This document shows, in pieces, positions 12,985-42,216 of a DNA stretch of 64,000 nt. Location: NCBI RefSeq assembly GCF_902150065.1, contig NC_043995.1, positions 26,048,001 through 26,112,000 of the forward strand, written 5' to 3'. How positions within the stretch are numbered: position 1 is the first letter of the stretch; every line of letters starts with the position of its first letter. The stretch comes from Myripristis murdjan (Eukaryota > Chordata > Actinopteri > Holocentriformes > Holocentridae). Under the pieces are notes generated by a model. The model was not told the origin of the DNA. It ran no database searches and saw only the letters and a program-made list of their open reading frames with translations. Position numbers and translations under genes: made by a program.

Positions 12985-13070
12985 CCTTAGTGCATCCCCT
13001 CTGTCCCAGCTGACTGTCCTGTCTACTCCACTGTCATTATTGAATAAAGCAGAAATGCCCCCCAAAAAAT
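12985..13070 (+). mobile_element. SINE family A, 3' part only
   Basis: The sequence runs TGCATCCCCTCTGTCC, then CTGTCCTGTCTACTCCACTG, then GAATAAAGCAGAAATGCCCC and an A-rich tail. This is the same 3' half as the copies at 33016 and 52363. The tRNA-like head is missing or decayed beyond recognition. Confidence 0.6.
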
Positions 13071-13754
13071 AAAATGTAAAAAAATAAACAGCCAAATAAT
13101 AAATAAAGAAATATATAAAACCAATAATGTTGATAAGGCCCCAGCAACACAATCAATTATTTTAGTGCATTATATTTGTGAAATTTTATTATGATTTGTT
13201 TTCAATCAGTTTCAGTGCCTTATTAACATTATTCTCAAAAAAAAAAAAAAAAAAAATGCAGTTTCCCATTTCCCATCGCTGTACATTGCATGGTTTTCCT
13301 CTTATCAATGGGTTTACAAAGGAAAATCAATCGGTTTTAACCGATCGACACTGCCCTGATGTAATCATGCGTAAAGGCCAAAGGGGACGAGTGTACACTG
13401 TGCTCCAACGTATATGGGCTACCAGGACAAACTGCATGGGTAGGCAGTGTTGTGGCATAAATATGGATTGTGTTGAAAATATAAAAAATAGATGCTTAAT
13501 AAGATTTATCAAAATGAGAAATATGGCTCTTTGTGGGCTTAATAGCACTATATGTTTCTCTCCCAATATTTGAGTAACTATTTTTGATTTCCTCAACATG
13601 TGGTGTTTTATGTCAACTTTAACAGATCCCAAATTTACTGTTCATTTCATGGTGTCAGTGTTAGTATCAAGTTTAACAACTGTATCAAAATCAGATTTGA
13701 AGTCATGATGCTGAGTCTGTATCATATTGTTTATGCAAAAAACAAAATACACTC

Positions 13755-14409
13755 ACAAAATAACAATACAGAGATTTATTCTCCTAAAAAAGGCATTATT
13801 TAACACTGTTTGTGGAACATTTCATATATTCTCAAAGGATTTCCAGCACCACAAAAGTACACCGGGGGCTGTAATAGCTTACTTTGACTGCTGTTGATGT
13901 TATCCTACGATGTGGCTGGCCACGTTCAATGGGAATTATCAGCACAGTTGATGTGTGTGTTTGTTTGGTTGTACTACAAGGCTGAAATTACCCATGATAT
14001 AAAGGAGCATTTGATCATGATTGCACGGAGAGCATTTCTAAAAGGCTTCTTTTACAGCACCATCTCTGCTTTTCTGTCTGTCCCTTTTTGTTGCAGCCGA
14101 TGCATCAGGAGATGCTGAAAGCAAGCAAATACTGAGAGAAGCCGCATCACATACAAAATCAGAGTGCCTGTGCAAAAGTAAAATGGATCATTGAAATAAA
14201 AAAAACTTTTTTCTTAAATGTAGAAAGCAAAATATAACTTTTGTGTGTGCTTTTGTGTGTGTCTGTACAAACGTATGTGCATGACACTGACAGACATATG
14301 GTGGTGCCTCTGTGTGCAGCCAGTATTGATCAGACATATGGTACATCAGCTGGATAATACATTGCAATGACATTGATAAGACTGAATCTAACTGTGTGTG
14401 TGTGTGTTG
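13755..14409 (-). other. Probable 3' UTR of ppt2
   Basis: Non-coding sequence following the ppt2 stop on the minus strand. TTTATT at 13775-13780 is AATAAA on the minus strand and is the first such signal downstream of the stop. The span is inferred from this signal. Confidence 0.4.
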
Positions 14410-14584
14410 TCATGTGAGCCATTTCTCTATGCAGCTGTTGAACACGGTGTAATTGGAGTGCCAGGAAGTGTGTTGCACTCCTGCGCGCACACACACCGAC
14501 ACGTCGCCACGGGCATCCAGGGTCTTCAGCCCGAAAGTATCGTTGGTGTAAAACTGACAAAGAGAGAGGACAGAATGGTTACCC

Positions 14585-14629
<45 letters not shown>

Positions 14630-17600
14630 TTGAAAAGGGCGACACCTACTGTCACTAAAGCAAACAGTCCTTTATGAGGATCCTGGGAAAAATCACAGCC
14701 TATAAAATGATATTATGTCCACAGACAGACTGGAGTATAAAAAGCGGTAAAACAGGACATAAACAACATAAAAATGCTCCCCAGTGCAAGTGTGCTTTGT
14801 AAATTTAAAAAGTGAATTACAAGCATCTGGTAATGTTTTTTTCTAATGGAAGTGAGACAGTGTACCTCCTGTTTCCTCATGGCGACAATGTTTTCGTTGC
14901 GGTCATAGAATCCAAAATGACTGTAAAAAAGAGGAAGCAGGGCATTAGTCCAGGTGAACAGAACCTGCACAGCAGAGAGGCTACTTTAATAAATTGTGCA
15001 GCTAATTCTGCAGCGTTTTGAAATCTCTTCACTGAGTGTCTACTAGTTGGAGACGTGATATTAAAATCCCTTTGTTAGATTTGACACCAGTTCATGGTCT
15101 TACACCTAATATTTATTAAAGCTGCATTGGGTAAAATCCCCATGTGCTTTTCTTTTCATTTGCATGAACACTGGAACACACTGCAACCCTCAGTAGCTCT
15201 GATAGCAATATTTTATAGTTCCCAGGTACAAGACGTCAGCTTTTCACTCTCCTCTCTCACTCTTATCTCTTTTTACTCTGAATCTTTTCCTTTGACAGTA
15301 TATTCCAATCTTTATTATTACTATTTTTTGTTTTTTTTTTTTGGCATTTTTGCTTTATTTTGCAGTCACAGTAGAGAGACACAGGAAAGGCCAGGGAGAG
15401 AGGGGATGATATGCAGCAAAGGGCTTGAGGTTGAATTCGAACCCAGGACACTGCGATCAGGACTCTGCTAAACAAGTATGCTCCCCAGAATATTTGATTT
15501 TTAAATTTATTCTTACATTAATTATATTCTTTTCTATGTCAAACTGGCTTTATATTGATTTATCGTCTTCACACTCTCTTTTAATCACTCTAAAGCAGTG
15601 TAAATTGCTTTCCTTGCACAAAACATGCTATATGAAAATACTTTCTTACTTTATGTATTTATTTGCTGTATTTATTGGCTGATTTACATTATTACTTATA
15701 ATCTTCATTAACAAGGGGAATCATTTAAGAACTAATGACTGTTATTATCAGTTATAATAGTCAAAGTAATATTAGTGGTGTTATTATGAGGGGGAAAATA
15801 TCATGGAGACGAGATGAGAAAGTTGGTGGTTTGAGTTTTTGGTTTGATTGATAAATGAATTTATCATAGACATAAAATATCAAACTTGTGAGGGTAAGAG
15901 GACACACAGTGTTCATGGGATTAAAAAAATACTACTAAAAAAAACAACAACTTGACACCTGGACTGCCACGGTGTGATGACGCCATCATCTGGTCCACCA
16001 ATCAGCACGAGCTTCCTGATGCGCAGGAAGTTTTCCCGCCAGGCTGCGGAGGAAAACGTGATGTTGGAATAAAACCTCGAGTAAATCCAGCATGCTTGTT
16101 TAATTTCCAATATGGCAGCCATGAGGGGAGATTATTCCTTTACCTGTCATCCCAATGTGCGGTTTCTCACCGTTGAGGAGTGCCAGGAAGCTGCTGCTCT
16201 GCAGGAAGCGGGATCTCTCGTGAGGGTCTGGAGGGAAAAAGTCAACATGATGTAAATAAATTTTGGTGTCTGTTTGGAGGGAAAACTCAATGTCATGTCC
16301 AGTTTATTCTCAGATACAGGTCATTTTTCTGCTGTCACCGTTCCAGTAGTCGCAAATAGACACTTTCTGTCCGAATCTGTTGTAGCAGATGTGAAATACT
16401 GTGCTCTTCATGTGGTCAGGAAAAACCCACTTCAGATAGTCCGTGTCTGTGGAGGGGGACAATTATATACATTTATGTGATGCATTACATGAAATACATT
16501 ATTTTTGTTTCTTCATTTTTGCATTTTATCATCTATTACCACCTAAAACCCTTAATATGTTCCTAGCTTTACCCTCAACACAGACGCGCGCCACACTTCT
16601 TATTGTACAGTAAATTCTTAATTTCAAGATTTAACCCCTTATTTCCCCTTATTACCCCTTAATTTTTCAGCTGTCGATCTCTTAAAAATGAAAAAATCAA
16701 ATTAAAGCGTATTTTTCAAGAATAAAGTTCATGCACTGTCTCTGATATTTAAGTTAAAACACGTCTTAGCACCTCAAATTTACTTAACCCACACACAGAG
16801 CTGCTTTTTTCAGGATCCAATTGAATTAAGGGATTGTGATTCCTACTATATTGTGTATTGATATGATGCAAGTTGAGGAAGCTGACTCAGAGCTTACCAG
16901 AACTTGCATCTTGCATCACATCTGAATATTTCACCACAAGACATTTCCTCGGGCTAGTTTTCATGTCAGTGTAACTGTAAAGTGTCATGGACTGTTAAGG
17001 GGTGTTGAGGAGCAGCTGACCTCCGTACTGGCCGGCCTGAGGTGACGAGAGAGAGATGAAGGTGTGGACGTTGTGGTCTGGGATAGTGGAGAGGAGCGCT
17101 CGGCAAATCAGGCCGCCTGAGGAGAGTGAGGCGACAGAGGAGGCCAACATCATCCAACACAGGAATCAACAGTGTTTGAGAGCCATTACCAGTGTTTAGA
17201 GTCAGAGTGTGTGAAGCTTTCTGTTTGCTATTGGAGTGAATTTCTCTGTGGAAATCAGGTGTAGATGCCAAGACAGGGAAGGTATGTCAGCAAGTTGTGA
17301 AAATATAAATCCACTCATGGTCAGGTGAAAACATCAAATCTCCAAAAATGTTAATTTCTCATGAGTTTACCAAAGCAGTTGTTCATTTTAGCTTGACCAT
17401 CAAGCATTGTTTTGTCCATTAATTCAATGGAGTTTGTTATTATGCAGCTTTAATATTATAAACTCACTGTAGTTTTTTTTCCGCCAAAACAAGACAAAGC
17501 CATTGTTCCACTTGGTGAAACAATGGCTTTTCCTCCCCAAGAATAAATTCACACAGTGTAGGAATGATCCAACAAGGACTTAATTGGATGTGCATTTTCA

Positions 17601-17935
17601 GTTACATTAAATGTGTTCCCACTTCTTGTAAACTTATCATTATGGAAGTGCAAAAGCTGCAGCAGCACTTTGCAGGAATTCTGATTTTGATTTCTGATTT
17701 ACCCAGCACTTTTCTTGTTCTGTTAAAAATGTGGAAGTGAGAGTTCAAGTGAAAGCTCCTATATAAACATTTTATTCAACTCCCATCGACCCCTGTATGG
17801 AATGTGTGCCTCTGTATGTGTGTATTAAATATTTGCATTCATCCTGTGTGTGTAGGTATGTGTGTGCACGTGTGCCAGAGTGTTTGTCTGCGAATGAGTG
17901 TGTGGCCGCATTTGTGCCTGTGTCTCTGTGCAGAA

Positions 17936-17976
<41 letters not shown>

Positions 17977-18995
17977 CAGAGACCTTGTGAAAAGCAAAGG
18001 AGGTGGACGCCATCGGGCGACTTTTGCATGATGGGGTAGACGGCATTCCTGAAGCCTCTGACTTGCCTCCACATGGGCTTCAGGCTGGCCAGGTTGTCGA
18101 ACAGATCGATCACGGAGACCTCGGTGCCTGGATGGAGCTGGAAACAAAACAAAAACAAACAAACAAACAAAAAACAGACATAGAGAAGTACAGTAATCAC
18201 TCAAACTCACTGTTCCCCAGCATGAGGACATAAGGTTAGCAGCTACCTTGGTTGGAAAGTGGTCAGCCTCCGCCTCCAGGGTGGAGGCCGACCACAAGAA
18301 GTGGCTTGAGGAATGGAAAGTGGTACAGGAACAGAAATCGATTCTTGAATTTCCTCATTGGGATTCTAACTTTGCTTGAAACCTCGCTCCCTGCCCTAAA
18401 AATAATGTTTCTGAGTGCACGTTTTGGCCCAGAAAAGTCAAAAAATAAACTTCAGTTACTTCCCTGTGGGAGTTTAGTGACGCTCAGTTCAAATTGCAAC
18501 ATTAGAGTTCGCCAAAGAATATTTCCTCACATAAATAAGATAGATATAGCCTACCATAAATTAGGCAAAGAAGAGACATATGAAGTTCTATTCTCTAGTA
18601 GAAATTGAGAATTTCACAAAAGAATTACTCAAATTGTGCTAATTTAAAATGCCTTTAACTTAAAACTGAACATTTTTAAAGATAGACATAGACAGTAAAT
18701 GATGAACTTCAGTGTTTCTCCCTTCTCCTTTACTCATTTGGAACAGGCTGTAACTCTCTACTTGTGCCTATACACACTCACTGCACGGTTATAAGTAAGA
18801 TTTTTTTTTTTTTTTTTTAACTACCTTGGTTATGAAATGTGTCAAGGTCTTGAACTGCTTGGGTCCATCGAAAAGGCCATGCACGATGATGACAGGCTTG
18901 TATCCCTGGGTGCTGTGGGCCGGCAGCAGCAGCAGCAGCAGCAGCAGCGGCGGCGGCAGCAGCAGAGACCCTCTGGGGACTGCAGATCTCCTCAT
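14410..18995 (-). CDS. ppt2: Palmitoyl-protein thioesterase 2
   Basis: Eight exons on the minus strand: 18995-18825, 18137-17984, 17116-17021, 16446-16339, 16227-16171, 16043-15959, 14920-14866 and 14553-14410 (TGA at 14412-14410). They are phase-consistent and give 289 aa (human about 302). PPT2 is a soluble lysosomal hydrolase that cleaves acyl thioesters. Residues 1-30 form a signal peptide with a long Leu run, followed by [12 protein letters not shown]. The nucleophile Ser lies in CFSQGG, split across the exon 2/3 junction. The catalytic Asp is in [15 protein letters not shown] and the His is in [10 protein letters not shown] near the end. NDT, NYT and similar N-glycosylation sites are visible. 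The start at 18995 is chosen because the Leu-rich signal follows at once; an in-frame ATG at 19052 would put 19 residues before it. The region around the exon 5/6 junction is short compared with human. Introns hold a SINE (15339-15475), a GT repeat and a GC-rich hairpin. Confidence 0.9.
14586..14628. repeat. (CA)n microsatellite
   Basis: About 21 CA units just upstream, in gene sense, of the last ppt2 exon. The exon's acceptor (CTCTTTGTCAG) ends at 14554. Confidence 0.9.
15339..15475 (-). mobile_element. SINE family A, minus-strand copy
   Basis: Read on the minus strand, it has a perfect Pol III B box, GGTTCGAATTC, followed by GCTGCATATCATCCCCTCTC, CCTTTCCTGTGTCTCTCTAC and AAATAAAGCAAAAATGCC, then an A tail (T run on the plus strand at 15331-15342). 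The A-box part of the tRNA head is degraded. It sits upstream of the last two ppt2 exons, in the intron between exons 6 and 7. Confidence 0.75.
17940..17972. repeat. (GT)n microsatellite
   Basis: GT repeat on the plus strand lying 12 bases below the low end of ppt2 exon 2, so it sits just inside the following intron, close to the donor GTCTCTGTC. Confidence 0.85.
18259..18295. other. GC-rich imperfect inverted repeat
   Basis: Left arm GTGGTCAGCCTCCGCCTCCA and right arm TGGAGGCCGACCAC can pair around a short GGG loop, with an internal bulge on the left. It is in ppt2 intron 1. No known element ends were recognised around it. Confidence 0.5.
18905..18966. repeat. Coding (CTG)n/(CCG)n tract in the ppt2 signal peptide
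   Basis: On the minus strand three CTG, three CCG and eight CTG codons follow each other and encode [14 protein letters not shown], the hydrophobic core of the signal peptide. The repeat is pure enough to change length by slippage while staying in frame. Confidence 0.85.
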
Positions 18996-19059
18996 CTCTT
19001 GCGGGTCATGGAGGAAAGTGCCGCCCGCCGGTGTGGAACCAGCTGCGGGCACTGAGGAG

Positions 19060-19900
19060 GGAGGAGGGACTTTGCCCCGCAGGTATCAGAAGTCTGATGC
19101 TGATGAATAAATATCGACCTTTTTTATCCACTTCCTCTGTTTGTAGACTAACCAGGAGAACAGTGTGTTGCACTTCCTTCTTCCTCATCACCGTCCTCAT
19201 CACATGTGCGATATCTGAGCTTCCACTTTATAAGGCAGGCAGCTCTGATTTATTGACACATGCACATGAATGACAGACGCCAGCCCTAACCTTAAAACTA
19301 ACAGGAATAGTGATGTCAGGCCCTTTCCAGCTCACTACTGTAAATCTAAATATGGATAGGCTATAGAAGTATGTCCACTTGTTTGTTTATACTTAATATA
19401 CATGTCTGCCTGATGATATTCATGCCCATATCTATATTTAAAAGTATTTCAGGGCATAACATCCTGATTTTCTACATCTTATGAAAGAATAAGAGATGCA
19501 TAAGGTGATAAATACGAATGTAAGTGTGTAGGTGCTGGGCGGTATTTGAATTCTAATCAGAAGAGTGTGCAGACAGTGTAGAGTCTTATTTCTGAGAGAT
19601 AAAGTCATCAAGCTGTATCTTTGAGTGGAAAATTGGACGTCAGTGTTTGCAGTGTAGCCCAATCTGTGGCACATGGGACGCAGGCTAGATCTCGAGGCTT
19701 GATTAACAAAAAAAAATCACTATGTTAAACCTTATTTTAATTTTAGTATATAGTGATTTTATACTAGTGAGGCACATTCAAACATTGTGTTAACTTCCAC
19801 TTGGTGATATACTGACAAAATTCAACTACCTCTTATTTTTCTCCAAGGACCGCGCGGCTGTTGAATGACATGTTGTGTTTCAGCTGGCCGCCTGGGGGCA
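19060..19900. other. Divergent ppt2/dhx16 intergenic region
   Basis: No gene, repeat family or long open frame stands out. The region contains the promoter side of ppt2 (reading left). AT-rich sequence around 19400-19800 gives way to a GC-richer block near 19850-20200 that probably holds the dhx16 promoter. Confidence 0.5.
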
Positions 19901-20201
19901 GCAAAGCTCATCCTGTAGCTCTGTCCGCCGTGTCTTCTTCTTTGGTGTGTAGATGACGCCAATCCGCTTCCGATTTCGGTACACCTTAGCAAAACATGCG
20001 TTGATAAATTAATTTATCGTGGTTTTTTGCTTTCTAAAACGGCTACAAATGAGTACACATGATCACGGAAGGATGCACGTAATGTTTAAGTGTGTTTTTA
20101 GTGACCCGCGGAGCTGCCGTTGAACTTAGCAGTTGGATAATCTTGAGCTAACGTTAGCCGTTAGCCTGGCAGTTACAACTCTGTGAACATTTTGAAAAGC
20201 G
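19900..20201 (+). other. Probable non-coding first exon and promoter of dhx16
   Basis: A CG-containing block ends at 20201 and is followed by GTAAGA, a strong donor. The next acceptor on this strand (CCCTCCACAG) opens the exon at 21002, eight bases before the dhx16 start codon. The true transcription start is not visible, so the left border is approximate. Confidence 0.45.
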
Positions 20202-21009
20202 GTAAGATGTTGTCGACTAGTTAAGCGATTAATATTAGTTTGTCTCAACTCCTGTAACCAGCCGACAGATAATTGTGCTTACACTAAATCGTAGCGACCT
20301 TGTTTTCTCCTTCATGTGCGTTAAATAAAACAAACGGCTAGCTAAGACAGTGCCTGACAAAGCAGACATGAAGTTATTTGAGTGGAAGTTAAAGCCTGTG
20401 GCACTTCACTAAAACACCTGCCAAGAGTAATTATTGTCAGGAAAAAATAAATAACATTGATTTGTCATTGAAATATGTCTCCGTACCCATTTTAGTGCTA
20501 GTTATATCATGCATGGACACAGGCAGTGTGTGGATTAAATGGATTATATTGGGAATTGATCATTAAGTGCAGCAGAATCCAGTTTATTTGAAACGTTCAA
20601 ATGTTATGTTCTCAGAAAGTAACCGCCCAGTGACCCTCAGTGATCATTAAATGTGAAAATAATTATAGTAATATCAATAATAATGATGGAAAATGTTTGT
20701 GTAGTAACATATTCTGGACTCATATTGGGTTTGTTTGTGATGCTGAATGGATAGGGATACATGTACACTTAAAAATCACAAGAAAAAAAAAACTACAAAT
20801 GCCTGATGTTTGTTTTAAAGGTTGTAAAATGACTATGCCAAGACAACAAAGCTATTTTAACTTTTTGACTACTGATAATAATGATAGTAACTTTGGATGT
20901 TTGATTCCGGGCGTGCAGACGTAGCTACCTGATGTACTTTCGCAGCTTGGCTCACGTCTCGATTGCAGCTGTGTAACACACATTGTGTCGTCCCTCCACA
21001 GAAGCCAAC

Positions 21010-38081
<17,072 letters not shown>

Positions 38082-38940
38082 GCGGATGACCAAGGCTCAG
38101 GGGATTAACAGCAACGACAACACAGAGGTGGACTCCCTCCCACTCTCAGGGTTCCTACAAAGCACTGAGAAGTCTGCAAAAATGAATATTAACATTTTGG
38201 AATTACACAAAAGTCAAGAAAGAACAAAAAGGACACTGTTGTTTAGTCATAAAACAAAAACAGCTACACATTTCATGTACCTCTAGGCCTCTTTTCACAT
38301 GTTGTGATTGTAGTTGATTAGAAAATACGGTTTCTGTTATAATATGATAGTCTTTTTTACATGCCAGTGTCAGAATTAGACTCATAATTGAATAATGACC
38401 AAATTCATCAAGTGCACACAATAGATCTTTTTAATGGAAAGCATGAGGGAGCCCCACACTGTGGGACAGCCTGCCTGCTCACACAGGGAAGTGAGAGACT
38501 GGCCCAGGGGCAAGTGGACCACAAACTCATGGGTGTTGGCTTAATCATAAACCAGCTGTGTGAGCTGGGCCACAACAAGGAAATGTTAATGTACTTGGAT
38601 TTGAGTTTCCTGTATCAGCAGAGCTGTGCTTCACGGCAGCAGGTGGACTCACTGGGTTGTTTTTTCAGCTCATTAGTGAACGTGAGACTGCGTTGTTTTT
38701 CAAGTGCTCTCAAACGCCCACCAGAGGGCTTGTTTACTTAGCCTGCATGAAGGGCTTTGGCTGATCTTCTGTGGATGAAAGCAGAGCATTGTCAACGTGG
38801 GGTGGCTTGGACTACTACTGACAAGTCTCTATCAAGCCAGAATGACTAATATCCAAATGATGTGTTTTATTTTGGTGGGAGGCGTCCTATCTCCTGTTGT
38901 TATTTTTCTATGGCAATAAACTTTTACAGCCACTTATTTC
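38082..38940 (+). other. 3' UTR of dhx16
   Basis: Non-coding sequence after the dhx16 stop, ending at an AATAAA (38915-38920) preceded by a T-rich run. An open frame at 38388-38741 inside it has no family resemblance. Confidence 0.6.
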
Positions 38941-41274
38941 TGTCTGTAACTAGAGTCTTTGTGGTTTGGGGACCGCAGACATGTCAGATTGTTTGCAAAA
39001 CAAATAATTAGTGATGACATGCTATTTTTTAAGTATGTCAGTGGGCTCAAGATTTAACCCAGTTACTGTTGATTTTAGTTCTATGGTTGTATTTGCATCC
39101 GGAAGTTCACAAATATGCGACAGGAAGGATATATTTAGATGGCTGGTTTGAATGCTGTTCTGTCATCCTTTTGTAAAGCCGGTAAACAGAATCTTTGACC
39201 TGGTTAATCACGTCTGTTTTTCTTGTTTGGGACAACACATATTTGTATTACTGTTCAACATGTATGCAAATACAAGCTATTATAATGCAAATGTTTATAA
39301 TCCAAAACTAGACATGGTGGGTATCTCAGTATCTCTGTCAGAGATGCAGGACAAAGTTTTTATTTATATATGTATATATATGAAGCATGGCACATAGACT
39401 GGCTTCAGGAGGAGTCGCTTCACTCAGCAAACAAGCCTCCATGTTGTGTTAATATTTGAGTTAAATGGCAAAGAAAATACAGAAATGGTGTCGTGGTGTG
39501 GTGTCCTGTTGTGTATAGTATCAGTATCGCGCAGTTATTTTTTGAATCAAGTTCAATTCACTGATCCTTAAAAAGTGGGGCATGACTCACAGTGACAATT
39601 GCTTGTTTTTTTTTTTTTGTTTTTTTTTCTACTGTCATGAAGCAGAATTGAAAGGTTAGAGTAAGCAGCTCTTCTCGTTTGGGTGGTAAACCCACAAAGT
39701 GGCAGAGGACCAGTGGAGGTATGACAGGTATGTGTCTTATGAAGTGCGTATTTTGCACTGTTGACAGTCCTGGCCTCTTGTCTCTGCAGCTGCGACAATG
39801 GAATTTTCCACAGAGCCACCACTATCTCCCTGATCCATATCACACATGGGCGCTATCACATACAGGAAGAAAATGTATTTCTAACATGTGATCAGAGTTC
39901 TCTAGTCATGTGACTGACTCCAAACTTGAGGTAACACACAGATAAATAAAGTAAAGTGAGCGTCTCGCAGTATGATGACTTATAAAAGAAAGTTGAGCCG
40001 TGCATCACTGGCAGGGCCTGCTGTGAATGTGACAAGTGACTGTGTGAGGGCAAACACAGATACAACCATGTCAGAAATGTCTCAAGACAAGGTGAAGGTT
40101 TTTATCTGCGTATCCCAAACATATATACACACACTGAAGCAATGGCATAAATTCCACATCAGCTGGTCCAACTGGTCAGACGAGAGGGAGGGCGGGAGGC
40201 GGCAAGACACCGGAGGCAACGAGGAGAAGGAGGAGGGACATTCAGAGGAGGCAGGGCTGTGTCACAAGTAGGAAAAAGTAAAAGACCAAAGAGATACAAA
40301 CAGTAAAAGAAGAGGGACTGCAGACAGACCAGAGGAGTGTGAGCATAAATGTTCAAAGAAATGAAGTTTGTTTGGGTGTGAACGCACCATTACCCACTGG
40401 GAGCAGATTGTTTCTGACGGAGTGATCTAATTTGCATCTACCTCAGCAGGTCAGTGTGTCTAAATTTTGTCTAGAAAGTTTTGTTTATAGTGATAAAGCC
40501 ATGTTTTTACTGCGGCTCATAAAAGCCTCACTTAGAATGACTTCACTCGCTTCAATGTCTCCGTTTCTTTGACTGAAACTCACACTTGTTGCAAATATTA
40601 ATGAATATAGGCTATTTAAAACAAATTATGTAATCAGCTCTATAACTTGCTAACTAGGGTTATTGAAAGTTATAAGTGTGAGGTTAATAATTGAGTGTCT
40701 ATGTAAGGTGGACTGGCATGATGGAATGTGTGCTATGACATTTCAAAACAATGGAAACGGCTTCAGCAACAAAAGACGGGCTCAGTTTGGCTTAATACAT
40801 TTCATCGTGCCAAGACTGCAGAACCATAAAATCTTCTCAATGCGCTGAAATGTGTTTGAGGTACTTCCAGTTCTGTAGGCAGCAGTCATTATACTGACAT
40901 GTTTGCTAATGACTTTTGTACAGGAAAGCCTATAAAACAAATACAGCAACCCATTATCAAGGCAAAATTACAACATGCTTGTTAAGTAAATGAAAGAAAT
41001 CAAAGTCAACAGATAGCACTGGAGCACAATAGAACGTGTTAACATTCTGATAGATTAAATCTTACTGCTTTATCATCATGAAACAGCATAGGTACATTTT
41101 TCAAGTTTAGCTTTCCGCATGGCAGTGCAGGTGAACTCCTGTCTTTTTCCTGCTCTGCTGGTTATCAGGAACCAATCGCCTGACTTCAAATTCCATTTTG
41201 CAGAAACTGTGAAAAAGACCGCACGCTTCATCAGACTCCAGCTTGCAGGACAGAGTCAACTTCGTCCCACCAAC
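38941..41274. other. dhx16 to RING gene intergenic region and RING gene 5' flank
   Basis: No gene is supported. There is a T-rich tract at 39606-39629 and purine-rich AGGAGG sequence at 40180-40330 that may be a promoter or first exon of the RING gene. The acceptor-like CAGCTTGCAG at 41240-41249 lies 25 bases before the chosen RING start. Confidence 0.4.
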
Positions 41275-42216
41275 ATGAGTGATGACAGGGAGAGACGGGG
41301 AAGCAAAGGCAGCCGGGAGCAGGCCTCCAATGTCAAACCCAAACCAAACTACAAAGAGGAAAACAGCAAGCAGGACCATGGGAAGAAAGAAAAGCCCGCC
41401 AAAGTGAGGAGATCCAGGAGCATCGACTTGGAGAGGGCTGAGAAAGACAGAGGGAGGAGGAGAGAACGAGAGAGGCACCATGGACAGAGGAGGGAGCGTG
41501 GAAGGAGTGAGGAGGCCCGTAGACGGGACAGGAAGGAGGGTGAGAGTGAGCTGAACAAGTCCAAGCCCCCTGAAAATGACATTGAGGATACGGAGTGTGC
41601 TGTGTGTTTCTGCTCCTACGATAACATCTTTAAGACCCCAAAGCTGCTCTCGTGTGGGCACACCTTCTGTCTGGAGTGCCTCGCACGCATCAACGTATCT
41701 TCTCTGGAGCTCAAGACGCTGTCCTGCCCCGTGTGCCGCATGGTGACAGAGCTGCCCCACGGCCGGGACCTGCCCCAGCTAGGCAACAACCAGGACATCT
41801 TCCGCAAACTCCCTCCAGAGATGCAGAGGGCGCTGTCCATCCGCTTCAAACGCAGCAAGGGCAAACTGGTCCTGAAGAACCCGCCTCCCACCAGCCCGAC
41901 CAAGTCAAACACCCTCACCCTGCCCACGAAACCGCAGGGCGGCCAGTTTGTAGAGGGTGGCGATCTTCACCTGGGCACTATGGAGGAGGGAATAGCCCCA
42001 GCCACCATGGTGGATGTGGGCAGGCCTCCTAACAGGGTCAGAGGTCGCCTGCGCAGGCTGTTTCGTTCGGACCAGTGCTATTACGCTGTGGTGGCGACCA
42101 TTATCACCATCACTGTTGCACTAATGCTGGTGGGGATTCTGGCCTTTGTGATCATGCCAAATGTGATGGTTCACAAGAGGCCTCCCCATCAGACTAACCA
42201 CACGCTACCAGATTAG
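41275..42216 (+). CDS. RING finger protein of the RNF183/RNF223/RNF225 group, C-terminal membrane anchor
   Basis: A single coding exon of 313 aa. The start at 41275 (CCAACATGAG) is preferred to the in-frame ATG at 41119 because a splice acceptor-like CAG at 41249 lies between them and the extra 52 codons look non-coding. Residues 1-100 are highly charged and basic, with RRRERERHHGQRRERG-type repeats. A C3HC4 RING follows, from C108/C111 through CGHTFCLEC to C151/C154. Its start, ECAVCFCSYDNIFKTPKLLSC, is close to ECSVCFSPYDNIFKTPKELSC of human RNF223, of which the key shared part is YDNIFKTPK. A hydrophobic helix at about 269-296 is followed by a short tail, giving a tail-anchored E3 ubiquitin ligase likely at ER, Golgi or endolysosome. 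The long basic N-terminus exceeds that of the human relatives I remember. AATAAA is at 42938-42943. Which fish paralogue this is cannot be settled by eye. Confidence 0.85.
   Translation: MSDDRERRGSKGSREQASNVKPKPNYKEENSKQDHGKKEKPAKVRRSRSIDLERAEKDRGRRRERERHHGQRRERGRSEEARRRDRKEGESELNKSKPPENDIEDTECAVCFCSYDNIFKTPKLLSCGHTFCLECLARINVSSLELKTLSCPVCRMVTELPHGRDLPQLGNNQDIFRKLPPEMQRALSIRFKRSKGKLVLKNPPPTSPTKSNTLTLPTKPQGGQFVEGGDLHLGTMEEGIAPATMVDVGRPPNRVRGRLRRLFRSDQCYYAVVATIITITVALMLVGILAFVIMPNVMVHKRPPHQTNHTLPD

Larger units (their letters stand above)
11905..13754. other. Intergenic stretch between the myomegalin-like promoter and the 3' end of ppt2
   Basis: No gene is supported here. An open frame of 197 codons at 12272-12865 has no recognisable domain and mixed codon use. 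The left edge (11957-12010) begins CAGGGGCGAAGCTAGG and then a G/C-rich GGGGCCCCCC block, which resembles the start of some fish hAT-type elements; no matching other end was found. An AAAAC pentamer repeat, a SINE 3' part and an A18 run (13237-13256) fill the rest. Confidence 0.5.

Noticed and set aside
15400-15475. Possible tRNA gene from the perfect B box
   Set aside because: The A box and cloverleaf are missing and the sequence continues into the SINE body, so it is a SINE head. The same holds for 51120-51145.
41107-41760. 217-codon minus-strand frame
   Set aside because: Antisense shadow of the RING gene exon, whose charged repetitive codons leave the opposite strand open.
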